A stretch of DNA of 64,000 nucleotides from Nocardia lijiangensis NBRC 108240 (GTDB lineage: Bacteria; Actinomycetota; Actinomycetes; Mycobacteriales; Mycobacteriaceae), in contig NZ_BDBP01000042.1 in the NCBI RefSeq assembly GCF_001613045.1, positions 21,662 to 85,661 of the forward strand, given 5' to 3'. Positions 55,059 to 63,777 of this stretch are shown here, in pieces. A program made the translations under genes and the position numbers. The notes beneath the pieces were generated by a model. That model ran no database searches. It saw only the letters and a list, made by a program, of their open reading frames with translations, and was not told the DNA's origin. The stretch's first letter is position 1. Every line of letters starts with the position of its first letter.

Positions 55059-55677
55059 TACCAACCAGTCTGCGGCCTCGGCTCCAATCAACGACACCCT
55101 ACCCACCGCACGGATACCGTCACGACTGCGGCAGGTCGCCGGGCGCCTCCCCAAAGAGGCGCCAACCTGCGTCCAACGGCAGTCTGATCGCCCCGACCAT
55201 ACCGACCGAACTGGGAGGGCCGGGCCCGGTACAGCAACCCTCAACGCCGCCCACTGAGGCATTGCGGGCTTGGATGGCGTTCATCTGCCGACGAAGACTC
55301 TCGACATCGGAGTCACGTCTGGTCTCACAGTTCCGATCACCAGCGGTCGATGGATCATCTACCCCGACAACTCTGTCCTCTACCAACGCCCGACCGGAGC
55401 GATCGCCACATCCACCGCCCCGTCCAACCGCTCCGCACATCGCCGATTCGGAGACCCATCCCCTCACCGGCCACATGCGAAATCGGCGGCGGGTCCGTCG
55501 GATGATCGAGACAGTGGAGACATACGCGGGCACAGGTTCACTCGCCCGTCAATCGACCAGGTCCTGCACCCACCGCACCGTCCCCGCTAATATGAACTTG
55601 AATTCGACATCAACAAATGAGGTCGACGCCGACCAGCGCCTGCCCCCCGCACCCATGCATCGATAGGTACGTACTCC
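55059..55677. other. Gap with no supported gene
   Basis: About 620 bases. Open frames here have no protein-like character. It must contain the promoters of hrpB and of the alcohol dehydrogenase. Confidence 0.5.
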
Positions 55678-56730
55678 ATGACCCTCGCTACCGCATATGC
55701 CGTCGCTGCCCCCGACGGCCGCTTCGAGAAGACCACCGTCGAACGCCGGAAACTCGGGCCCCACGACGTGCTGATCGACGTCAAGTTCGCCGGAATCTGC
55801 CACTCCGACATCCACACCGCACGCAATGAGTGGCAGGGAACCAGCTATCCCTGTGTGCCGGGACACGAGATCGCGGGCATCGTGGCCGCGGTCGGGTCAT
55901 ACGTCACCGGATTCGCTGTTGGCGATCGAGTCGGCGTCGGCTGCCTGGTCGACTCCTGCGGCGAATGCGAGAACTGCCTGGCCGGGTCGCAGCAGTACTG
56001 CTTGCGAGGTGCGACGTGGACCTACAACCACAAGGTTCCCGAGTCGGTGCAGGACGGCGGCGTCACTATGGGCGGGTACTCGACGCAGATCGTGGTGACC
56101 CAGGGCTTCGTGGTGTCGATCCCGGACGGTATCGCGCTGGAGCAGGCCGCGCCGCTGCTGTGCGCGGGAATCACCCTGTTTTCCCCACTGCGGCACTGGA
56201 ACGCCGGGCCGGGTAAGCGGGTCGCCATCATCGGCATGGGCGGGCTCGGCCACATCGGTGTGAAGATCGCGGCGGCGCTCGGCGCTGAGGTCACGGTGCT
56301 GAGCCAGTCGCTGAGCAAGCAGGACGACGGGCTGCGGTTCGGTGCCAACCACTACTTCGCGACCGCGGACGAGACCACCTTCCGCACCCTGCGCGGCCAC
56401 TTCGACCTGATCATCAACACCGTGTCGGCGGAGCTGCCGATGGTGAAGTACATCAGCCTGCTGAAGCTGGACGGCACCCTGGTTGTGGTGGGTATGCCGC
56501 CCGGGCCGATGCTGATCCCTGCCCCCTCCCTGATCGGGGCGCGACGCTCGGTTGCCGGCTCACTCATCGGCGGCCTGCCGCAGACCCAGGAGATGCTGAA
56601 CTTCTGCGCCGACCACGGCATCGGCGCCGAGATCGAGGTCATCGCGGCCGACCGCATCGACGACGCGTACGACCGCGTCCTACGCAGCGACGCCCGCTAC
56701 CGGTTCGTCATCGACACCGCCACCTTTTAG
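55678..56730 (+). CDS. Zinc-dependent alcohol dehydrogenase, NAD(P)-dependent (AdhC/YahK type)
   Basis: 350 residues. Catalytic zinc ligands are in AGICHSDIH (Cys41) and PGHEIAG (His63, Glu64); the structural zinc cysteines are Cys94, Cys97, Cys100 and Cys108. The cofactor motif is IGMGGLGHIGVK. YahK-type enzymes reduce aldehydes or cinnamyl-type substrates with NADPH. A stand-alone gene. Confidence 0.92.
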   Translation: MTLATAYAVAAPDGRFEKTTVERRKLGPHDVLIDVKFAGICHSDIHTARNEWQGTSYPCVPGHEIAGIVAAVGSYVTGFAVGDRVGVGCLVDSCGECENCLAGSQQYCLRGATWTYNHKVPESVQDGGVTMGGYSTQIVVTQGFVVSIPDGIALEQAAPLLCAGITLFSPLRHWNAGPGKRVAIIGMGGLGHIGVKIAAALGAEVTVLSQSLSKQDDGLRFGANHYFATADETTFRTLRGHFDLIINTVSAELPMVKYISLLKLDGTLVVVGMPPGPMLIPAPSLIGARRSVAGSLIGGLPQTQEMLNFCADHGIGAEIEVIAADRIDDAYDRVLRSDARYRFVIDTATF

Positions 56731-57081
56731 TTGTGGCGGGTATTGGCCTCGGCAGCAACCGCAGGGGGCGGAATACTCCTCAGCAGATCGGCGGTGACCG
56801 GTGCGGTACGCGATGAGAGCACCATGGACTATCAGCTGGTCGCCGAGAACAGGGTGGTGGCGTTGAGAAGGTGCTGACCGTCAGGTCGCGATCGCCGAGC
56901 AGCCGGAACCTGGGGCCAGGGCCGCCGAACGCCACCCGCTGACGATCGCGGCGGCCGCCGCCCGGGGGTCCAGCGTGAGCGCCAGGTCCCGCGCGGCCGC
57001 CGCACTGCCTGCCGTTGTCACCAGACCACAGTACTGACCCACCGGCCCAGCGCAGGCGATGAACGCTGCATCCGAGCCCAG
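56731..57081. other. Gap with no supported gene
   Basis: 350 bases. A leftward Ala-rich run (VTTAGSAAAARDLALTLDPR) near 56960 may be a gene fragment but cannot be assigned. Confidence 0.4.
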
Positions 57082-57534
57082 CTACGCCGATCGGCGATTC
57101 CGCAGGGCGCGGTGCTCCCGCAGGGCGCGGCGGCTGTCGGTGGCGGCCAGCGCCCACGCGACGAGCAGCGGTTGAAAGACCAGTCGCACAGCACGTTTGG
57201 TGTCGGTGTCGAGACCGAAGGCGTCGGCGTGGTTGACCAGCTGCGCGATGTTGCCGGGGAAGATCGCGACGAAGAACGCCGCGACCGCGCCGCCGACAAG
57301 GGCGCGGCGGGGCTGTTTCCAGGTGGCGAGCAGCGCGCTGCCGAGGCCGATCTCGACGACACCGGACGCGACAACGACAACATCGGGGTCCAGCTGCAAC
57401 CAGTGCGGGACCTGCGCCCGGAATTCCTGGCGCTGGAACGTCAGATGACCGGTGCCGGCAGAGACCAGTAGCGCGCCCAGCGAGGCCTGACCCAGCGCGC
57501 GAAAACCGTTCGGGCCGTTAAAGTTCCGTGGCAT
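57082..57534 (-). CDS. DoxX-family membrane protein
   Basis: 150 residues with four membrane segments; the first region GALLVSAGTGHLTFQRQEFR is typical of the DoxX/DoxD group, small integral membrane proteins linked to redox and sulfur stress. The ATG at 57534 has a GAGGAG site nine bases upstream. It lies 49 bases downstream of the MarR-type gene in the same direction, so the two are probably one unit. Confidence 0.85.
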   Translation of the reverse strand: MPRNFNGPNGFRALGQASLGALLVSAGTGHLTFQRQEFRAQVPHWLQLDPDVVVVASGVVEIGLGSALLATWKQPRRALVGGAVAAFFVAIFPGNIAQLVNHADAFGLDTDTKRAVRLVFQPLLVAWALAATDSRRALREHRALRNRRSA

Positions 57535-57583
57535 TGACAAACTCCTCTAGGACAGGCCCGCAGACGCCGATATCGTCCTGGGG

Positions 57584-58111
57584 CTATAGATTTTCGTGTT
57601 TATTCCCGGGGATACGCCCCGTCTGCAGCCGGGTGGTTTCGGCGAGACGTCGTGCGAGGTCGTTGATCTGGTCCCGGAGCCCGGTCAGATCCTGTGGCGA
57701 CAGTCCGACATCAACGGCGACGGTTTCGATCATGCATCTGACCTGATCCTCGAGCGCCCCGCTCGCCGTGGTAGGACGCAGCACGACTTCTCGTTTGTCG
57801 GCGCCGCCCGGGTCGCTGCCTACCAGGCCGGCCGTAGCCAGGCGTTTGACCAGTGGTGCGACCGAGCCGTAGTTGAGGCTCAGGCGTGCGCACAGCTGTT
57901 TCATACTCGATCCCGGCTGCTCCCACAGCGCCAGCAGAACCAGGTACTGCGGGTAGGTCACCCCCATTCGGTCCAGGAACGGCCGATAGGCCGCCGCAAC
58001 CAGGCGTGATGTCGCGTACAGGGCGAAGCACAGCTGATTGTCCAGCGCCAGCGATGTCTCGAAGTCGGGCTCCTGGTCCGCCGCGGAGGTATGTGGTGTC
58101 GACCTGTTCAT
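57584..58111 (-). CDS. OhrR-like MarR-family regulator
   Basis: 175 residues. SLALDNQLCFALYATSRLVA places Cys28 exactly where OhrR has its peroxide-sensing cysteine, and the winged HTH follows (SSMKQLCARLSLNYGSVAPL, then KREVVLRPT). OhrR repressors sense organic hydroperoxides. The ATG at 58111 overlaps the stop of an aminotransferase fragment. The likely target is its own unit with the DoxX gene; no ohr gene is adjacent. Confidence 0.9.
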   Translation of the reverse strand: MNRSTPHTSAADQEPDFETSLALDNQLCFALYATSRLVAAAYRPFLDRMGVTYPQYLVLLALWEQPGSSMKQLCARLSLNYGSVAPLVKRLATAGLVGSDPGGADKREVVLRPTTASGALEDQVRCMIETVAVDVGLSPQDLTGLRDQINDLARRLAETTRLQTGRIPGNKHENL

Positions 58112-58260
58112 GGCTCCCATCCGGCGAGTATCCGCATCACCGCGTCCGACGCTGATCGGTCGGCGACGGTGATGCGGACTCCAGCACCATCGTAGGATTT
58201 CACCGCGATGCCGGATCGACGCAGTGCCGTGGTCAGCCGCACTGTCCGGTCGCTGTTGCA
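58108..58260 (-). pseudogene. HisC-like aminotransferase, C-terminal relic
   Basis: The frame ending at 58108 reads TTALRRSGIAVKSYDGAGVR then ITVADRSASDAVMRIL, like the last ~45 residues of a histidinol-phosphate/aromatic aminotransferase. Its TGA overlaps the MarR start (ATGA), so it was once the upstream gene of that operon. Homology begins abruptly at ~58260. Confidence 0.55.
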
Positions 58261-58261
58261 C

Positions 58262-58342
58262 GACCTGCCGCACTGGGGATTCACCCTTGCGGGCGACCGC
58301 AACGACATAGCGACGGACCTCCTCCGGATACGGCCTCGGCAT
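58262..58342 (-). mobile_element. IS3-family orfA fragment
   Basis: From 58342 leftward: PRPYPEEVRRYVVAVARKGE then SPVRQV, the start of an IS3-type orfA (HTH protein). It ends exactly where the aminotransferase fragment begins, marking an insertion or deletion junction. Confidence 0.65.
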
Positions 58343-58379
58343 GCTGAACATCCTTGCAGTGAGGACGAATCCTCACAGG

Positions 58380-59081
58380 TCAGGAGCTCTCGGATGGGAC
58401 GCCCCGCACGGCGAGACCGGTTTCATAGGCGAGGACGACCAGTTGCACACGGTCGCGGGCCGACAGTTTGGTGAGCAGACGTCCGACGTGGGTTTTGACC
58501 GTGGCGACACTGAGATAAAGGGTGTCGGCGATCTCGGCGTTCGATCGTCCGGCCGCTACGTGCCCGAGGACTTCGCGCTCGCGGTCGGTGAGCGCGGCCA
58601 GCGCGTCCGGCTGCGAGACCGGTGCCGCGGGTTGTCGAGCGAAGGCGCTGATCATCCGGCGGGTGACGCTGGGGGTCAGCAGGGCGTCACCGTCGGCGAT
58701 GACGCGGATCGCGTGCAGCAGCTGCTCGGGCGGGGAGTCCTTGAGGATGAAACCGCTTGCTCCGCTGCGCAGCGCCCGGAAGACGTGCTCGTCTTCGTCG
58801 AAGGTGGTCACGATCAACACATGCGGACCGTCCGAGCCCGCGGCGGCGATGTGCCGCATCGCCTCCAGTCCGTCCATGATCGGCATCCGGATGTCCATCA
58901 GCACGACATCGGGTCGCAGCTGGCGGGCGAGGCGGACCGCTTCGCCGCCGTTGCCTGCCTCGCCCACCACGGTGAGATCCGCCGCGGAATCGACGAGGAC
59001 GCGGAATCCGGCGCGGACAAGCCCCTCGTCATCGGCGATGAGCACCTGGATCGGATCTCCGTGGGGGTTGTCAGCAGGCAT
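58380..59081 (-). CDS. LuxR/NarL-type response regulator
   Basis: 233 residues. The receiver domain (~10-130) has the acidic pair in LIADDEG and the phosphorylated Asp63 in VVLMDIRMP; the C-terminal HTH (~165-225) reads LTDREREVLGHVAAGRSNAE. The ATG at 59081 overlaps the kinase stop by 11 bases, so the two are co-translated. Partner of the kinase at 59071-60327. Confidence 0.94.
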   Translation of the reverse strand: MPADNPHGDPIQVLIADDEGLVRAGFRVLVDSAADLTVVGEAGNGGEAVRLARQLRPDVVLMDIRMPIMDGLEAMRHIAAAGSDGPHVLIVTTFDEDEHVFRALRSGASGFILKDSPPEQLLHAIRVIADGDALLTPSVTRRMISAFARQPAAPVSQPDALAALTDREREVLGHVAAGRSNAEIADTLYLSVATVKTHVGRLLTKLSARDRVQLVVLAYETGLAVRGVPSESS

Positions 59082-60327
59082 CGTCGTCCGCACCGATCGG
59101 GAAACCGGCGACGACAGCGAAGCCGCCCTCGGGTCGGGGTCCGGCCTCGAAGCGGCCGCCGAACAACGCCACCCGCTCTCGCATCCCGACCAGACCGAGG
59201 CCAGATCCACTGTCATCGATGTCGGACCAACCGGCATGCTGAGCTGCCGGGCCGTCATCGACGATGGACACGGTCAGTTCATGTGGCGCATGCCGGACCT
59301 CGACCTGCGCACGAGCGGTGTGCGCGTGTTTGACGACGTTGGTGAGCGCCTCCTGCGCAATGCGATAGGCGGTTGTCTGTAGCAACGCCGGGTAGCCGAC
59401 CGGCTCACCGACGATGCGGTACTCCACGACCAGGCCGTCATGACCCATCCCATCGATGAGTTCGTCAATCTCGGCGAGACCGGGTTCGCCTGTTTCGTGC
59501 GATGGCCCGGGTTCACGGATTTGCGCCAGCACCCGCCGCAGTTCGTTCAGCGCCGACCGGCTGGCCGTCTCGATCGTGCTCAGTGCCTGACGCGCCTCGC
59601 CCGGCTGTTCGTCGAGCAGCAGACGAGCTACTCCGGAACGGACGGCGACCATGCTCAATGTGTGTGAGAGCAGATCGTGCACATCTCGCGACACCCGTAG
59701 CCGTTCCTCGGCCCGGATCCGGCGTTCCTCCTCCTCGGCCCGGTGACGTCGCTGCACGGCGATGCTGTGCCGGTATTCGCGGCGGGTCCGGACCATGTCG
59801 CCGAGCAGCCAGGCCGGGGCGGCGATCAGCAACTGCACGAAGTCCTGGTCCTGGTCGGGATGCAGGTCCAGACCGACCCGCGCGGCACCGCAGGCGGCGA
59901 TGGCCGCCGCGGCGATGGCGAGCGCCGAGTCGCGGCGGGATCGCCGGTCTGCGACTGTGAATGCGGCGATGGCGATAGCCGGACCCGCATTGCTCACCCA
60001 CGGTGTGAAGCGAACGCCGAGCACCGCGGACAGGCACAGAACGCCCGACACCGCGAAGAGAACCGCGACCGGCCAGCGTCGCCTGACGATCAACGGGGCC
60101 ACGGTGGCGGCGCCGAGCATCGTGATCGCCGCCAGGGACCCGATTCCACCGGTCACACCTACCAGCACTGGCAGCGTGAACGCCGCATAGCAGACAGCCG
60201 CGATTGCGATGTCGCGCGTGTCCGGCCCCGCGCCATCCGCTCGATGCGGCATCGGAATGAGCCGTTGGTGCCACGGAAGCGATGCCGGGGGCCCGGCGTG
60301 ATCCCGAGGTACGGAGGTAATCGCCAT
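59071..60327 (-). CDS. NarL-family sensor histidine kinase
   Basis: 418 residues. About five membrane segments (~35-175), a short coiled linker, then the HisKA_3 dimerisation motif RDVHDLLSHTLSMV with the phosphorylated His217, and the ATPase domain with EALTNVVKHA (N box) and GSGLGLVGMRERV (G box). The sensor part is membrane-embedded without a large outside loop, as in cell-envelope stress kinases. It is divergent from a membrane protein gene at 60493. Confidence 0.93.
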   Translation of the reverse strand: MAITSVPRDHAGPPASLPWHQRLIPMPHRADGAGPDTRDIAIAAVCYAAFTLPVLVGVTGGIGSLAAITMLGAATVAPLIVRRRWPVAVLFAVSGVLCLSAVLGVRFTPWVSNAGPAIAIAAFTVADRRSRRDSALAIAAAAIAACGAARVGLDLHPDQDQDFVQLLIAAPAWLLGDMVRTRREYRHSIAVQRRHRAEEEERRIRAEERLRVSRDVHDLLSHTLSMVAVRSGVARLLLDEQPGEARQALSTIETASRSALNELRRVLAQIREPGPSHETGEPGLAEIDELIDGMGHDGLVVEYRIVGEPVGYPALLQTTAYRIAQEALTNVVKHAHTARAQVEVRHAPHELTVSIVDDGPAAQHAGWSDIDDSGSGLGLVGMRERVALFGGRFEAGPRPEGGFAVVAGFPIGADDDAC

Positions 60328-60492
60328 AGCGCAGACGGTAGCCGGGCCGCCACTGCCGACGCATCGCTCCGACGTCGAAGTACCGCATCATCCGGAAGGC
60401 TGAGATGTTCCGAGACATCCGTCCGAGGGCGACGGCCAGGTCCAGGCCCGAGGATGACGACACCGATCAGGCCTGCGGGCGACAGTGGTGCC

Positions 60493-61113
60493 ATGAATGC
60501 ACGCGACACCGCACACACCCGAACCAACACTGCGCAGACCCCTTGCTCGGACGGCGTCGGCATCCGGCCCAGGCTGTCCCGACCGCTGGTCGCAATCGCG
60601 ACCACGTCCCTGGTGGCAGGGCTCATATCCGGTGGCATCACCTATCTCAACCGGTCCCCACACCTCGCAGCACACGTCGACGGAACCGCCGCGTGGCCGG
60701 CGCACATCGTGGTGTTCATACTGGCCGGCGGCGTGACCATGGTCGTACTGCGACGGCGCCCCGCCCACACGAGTCGCCTTTCATTGCTTGCCCCGCTCGG
60801 TACCACCGCTGCCTCGCGGCTCGCACACACCGTGCGTGCCACCCGGCGCCACCCGACCGCGGTGCTTCGCCTGCTGATCGGAATATTGCCGATGGCGATG
60901 CTGGTGTTCGGCCCGTACCGGATCGGCGTACAGGTACTCGCGGGCCTGGACCCGAACTTCACAGTCAACGCCTGGGGTGGCCCCGGCTATCTAGGCGCGA
61001 TGGCCTGCCACTACCTCGACGGCGGCCTGCTGATGGCCGCATCGGCCGGTCTGCTGAACCTGCTTCTGCTGCCGGTCGGTCACCGCCGAGCAAGCAACCG
61101 GCGCGAGCAGTAG
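60493..61113 (+). CDS. Multi-pass membrane protein divergent from the two-component system
   Basis: 206 residues with four likely membrane segments (PLVAIATTSLVAGLISGGIT, HIVVFILAGGVTMVVL, LLIGILPMAMLVFG, LLMAASAGLLNLLLLP). I do not recognise the family. Divergence from the kinase gene makes it a likely target of that system. The start was set at ATG 60493, before the first membrane segment. Confidence 0.7.
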   Translation: MNARDTAHTRTNTAQTPCSDGVGIRPRLSRPLVAIATTSLVAGLISGGITYLNRSPHLAAHVDGTAAWPAHIVVFILAGGVTMVVLRRRPAHTSRLSLLAPLGTTAASRLAHTVRATRRHPTAVLRLLIGILPMAMLVFGPYRIGVQVLAGLDPNFTVNAWGGPGYLGAMACHYLDGGLLMAASAGLLNLLLLPVGHRRASNRREQ

Positions 61114-61374
61114 TCGCCCGGCGCGAACCACCAGTGCGCCGAAACCCGTGGAGCACGAGCTCAAACTGGCCATCGGCACCGCCACCGCAATCGCCGGAGT
61201 CGCCTACCTGGTCCGAGCATCTTGTTGAACAGGTGACGGACGGCGGGGGCGTGGCGGTCGCCGTGGTCACGGCGGCGCCGGTAATGCTGGCGGGCCTGGC
61301 CGGGCCGGGCCATCATCGTGGTGGCCCGTGACGGCAAGCTAATCCTCTTTCCCTAAGCCGCCACCAGCGCGGGG
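61114..61374. other. Gap; possible very short membrane ORF
   Basis: A GTG near 61146 opens a 26-codon frame (HELKLAIGTATAIAGVAYLV) that looks like a single membrane helix, but there is no support beyond composition. Confidence 0.3.
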
Positions 61375-61505
61375 TCACAAAGCTGCGCGGTCGGTCCAGT
61401 GGAAACTCGAGCCCATGGTGACTACATCCAGCGGCGGGAGGCCGAGGGTGTGCACGCGGGTGGAATCGCCGTCGCGCCAGGTGATGTTGGCGATCCCGAC
61501 CGCGC
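61375..61505 (-). pseudogene. Class I SAM-dependent methyltransferase fragment
   Basis: Leftward reading gives VGIANITWRDGDSTRVHTLG and PPLDVVTMGSSFHWTDR, the motif II-III part of a small-molecule methyltransferase. It stops at 61375, just after the fragment, and lacks the SAM glycine loop. Confidence 0.6.
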
Positions 61506-61755
61506 GCGCGGAGCCCTCGGACAGCTCAGATCGAAACCTCGCTTCAACGAACCGCGGCAAAGACCGGTCTCGGAATGCCCCCGTTCGGATCTATTTCTGG
61601 AAGAACGTCTGCCCCATGAGAATCGAGTTTGCAGGCACGGTATCCGCCCGATACGCGGCTACCGGACATCGTTCCGCCTGCTCCCTGCAGGTCCGCTTAC
61701 ATCGTTGTTGCAGTAGCGTGAGCCTCGTCCGGCAACGAAGCGTACACCGCGGTCG

Positions 61756-62703
61756 TCAGATAAGCTCTGGCGGAAGCGCCAACGACGGGACGAGTGTTGC
61801 CAGGTCGACCAGTTCGATGCGTTCGCCGTGGACACGAACGAATTCTGCAATGGTGAAATCGGTTGCAGGTCCGAAGCGTTGCTCGAACCGGGACCTGGTG
61901 TGAGGAGAAGATCGACCGAGTGCCCACGCGATCGTCGACTTGGTTGTTGTAAGAAACCGGACCGGCAGCGCGCCGACGACGAAAAGCTGAGCACGCCGAC
62001 CGCTTTCATCGAGCGCCAAGTGAACCAGGTCGGAGACGATACCTCGCTTGCGCATAGTGTCGGCACCCTTCCACTGTGCGACTTTGAACTCGGCGATCCG
62101 ACGGTCCGTTTCCAGATCGAACGGCCGCGACCGATCATTTCCCGCTCCCAGAGAGGGCCGCCGAACGACGACCTCTCCTTCTTCCAAGATGACGGGTAGC
62201 ACGCGCGCGATGACGGTCGCATGAATGACGTCGTTGAGGCGCCCGACCTGTGTGCGCACAGCCAGTGCGGCGTCGAGAAGGTCGTCGCTGAATCCGTACT
62301 TGGTTGTCACCTCACGACTCGTTGCGGATCCCGCATGATGGAGGGCAGCCTCCGCGTCGGCGAGGTGCGCTGTCAGGTCGTGGTCGGTGAGAAACCGTGA
62401 CAGCGTCGCGAACGACTCGGCCAATTCATCAATACCACTGGACCCACCGGACCCGTCGGAGGCCTCCGCTCGGACAGCCTCGGTCCGCGGCGGCGTGTAG
62501 ACGCTGGTCGACAGCCCCAACCTGCGCAACTCGGCGAGGGCTCGATGCGATGTATACGCCGAGCGAGGCAAACCGGTGATCAGTTGATACACCTGCTTGG
62601 GCGGATAGCGTTTGTCCGCGACAACCACCCAATGCTCGCGGATCGGCTCGGGTTCAACCTTGCTGATTGTCTCGAACACCGAAGACTCGATCGCTTCTTC
62701 CAT
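61756..62703 (-). CDS. Putative stand-alone PD-(D/E)xK nuclease
   Basis: 315 residues. An N-terminal domain (~15-65, REHWVVVADKRYPPKQVYQL then SAYTSHRALAELRRLGL) resembles the small target-recognition or accessory domain seen at the head of some restriction-type enzymes. A helical middle follows. The C-terminal half contains RPFDLETDRRIAEFKVAQWK, with Asp196/Asp200 and Glu205-x-Lys207 in the spacing of a PD-(D/E)xK catalytic core. No methyltransferase or helicase partner of a restriction system is adjacent; the methyltransferase at 62890 is of the small-molecule type. The function is inferred from motif only. Confidence 0.6.
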   Translation of the reverse strand: MEEAIESSVFETISKVEPEPIREHWVVVADKRYPPKQVYQLITGLPRSAYTSHRALAELRRLGLSTSVYTPPRTEAVRAEASDGSGGSSGIDELAESFATLSRFLTDHDLTAHLADAEAALHHAGSATSREVTTKYGFSDDLLDAALAVRTQVGRLNDVIHATVIARVLPVILEEGEVVVRRPSLGAGNDRSRPFDLETDRRIAEFKVAQWKGADTMRKRGIVSDLVHLALDESGRRAQLFVVGALPVRFLTTTKSTIAWALGRSSPHTRSRFEQRFGPATDFTIAEFVRVHGERIELVDLATLVPSLALPPELI

Positions 62704-62889
62704 GCCCGAGAGGTTTCCCTACCACAGACGGGCACGGCAACCATCGACATCGAATGCGCCAACCTGACGGACGACCAGCGGCATGGCCGGGCCGGGCTCG
62801 GTATTGTCCGCCCGCAGCGGACGGTGGTGTCGCCCAGTTGCGACCAAAATCGATTGGGTTTCCTTGGGCGGACGGGCAGTCTTGGTCGC

Positions 62890-63585
62890 ATGAGCTGGAA
62901 CGAGGCATTCGCGGACCACTATGAGGAATGGTCGACAGATATGACGGCGGATATCGCCTTTTATGTCGAACTTGCCGGTCACGCCGACGGGCCGCTGGTC
63001 GAACTCGCAGTCGGCAACGGCCGGGTGGCGATCCCAGTCGCCCGAGCCACCGGGCAGCCCGTCGTCGGTGTCGACACTTCTCCTCGAATGCTCGAGCAGG
63101 CCATGATCCGGGCTGCTGCGGCTGGAGTTCGACTCGAGTTGCGCGAGGCCGACATGCGCGACCTGCGCCTCGATCGGCTGGCCGCACTGATCTACTGCCC
63201 GTTCCGTGCGCTGCTGCACCTGAACACCTGGGCGGACCGCCGCCGCGTCTTCGAGCGTGTCGCCGCCTCCCTGCGGCCCGGCGGACGGTTCGCCTGGAAC
63301 GCGTTCGCGTTCGATCACCACATCGCAGCACGCCTGGACGGCACTCGCAAGCTCGGACCGGTCCCGCACACGATCCGGTACGCGCTGGGCGACAATCGGG
63401 TTGACCTGGTCCGGGACAATGGCGCGGTGAGCTCCCTGTGGTGGGCGACGAAGAACGAGTGGCTCGGACTTCTCGACGTGGCAGGCCTGGAACTCGAGGC
63501 ACTCCACGGCGGGTTCGCTGGCGAACCGTTCACCGAGGACAGTCGAGAATATGTCTTCGTAGCCCGACGCCCGCGTGGTGCGTAG
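62890..63585 (+). CDS. Class I SAM-dependent methyltransferase
   Basis: 231 residues. The SAM-binding loop is VELAVGNGRVAIPVA, followed by the acidic VVGVDTSPRMLEQA and the LREADMRDLRL segment, all in methyltransf_25-type order. The substrate is probably a small molecule. The ATG at 62890 begins directly before the domain. Divergent from the nuclease candidate with about 190 bases between. Confidence 0.88.
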   Translation: MSWNEAFADHYEEWSTDMTADIAFYVELAGHADGPLVELAVGNGRVAIPVARATGQPVVGVDTSPRMLEQAMIRAAAAGVRLELREADMRDLRLDRLAALIYCPFRALLHLNTWADRRRVFERVAASLRPGGRFAWNAFAFDHHIAARLDGTRKLGPVPHTIRYALGDNRVDLVRDNGAVSSLWWATKNEWLGLLDVAGLELEALHGGFAGEPFTEDSREYVFVARRPRGA

Positions 63586-63777
63586 CTCAGGCCTGCGCAA
63601 CCGCCCATCGGCATTATCGCAAGTTCCGCGCGGACGACTATCGGACGTTCTGCGCGGACGCCAACGGCCCGAGATAGCCTCGGGCCGTTGATCTTCGGAC
63701 TGTCGCACCTGGCCGCCGACAGGGGTGCCGACAGCATCCTCGATTGCGAAATCCAGCTGGGGACTTCGAATATGCCG

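Noticed and set aside
62890..63585. Methyltransferase as partner of the nuclease candidate in a restriction-modification pair
   Set aside because: Its motif order is that of small-molecule class I methyltransferases and it has no DPPY or PC motif of DNA methylases.
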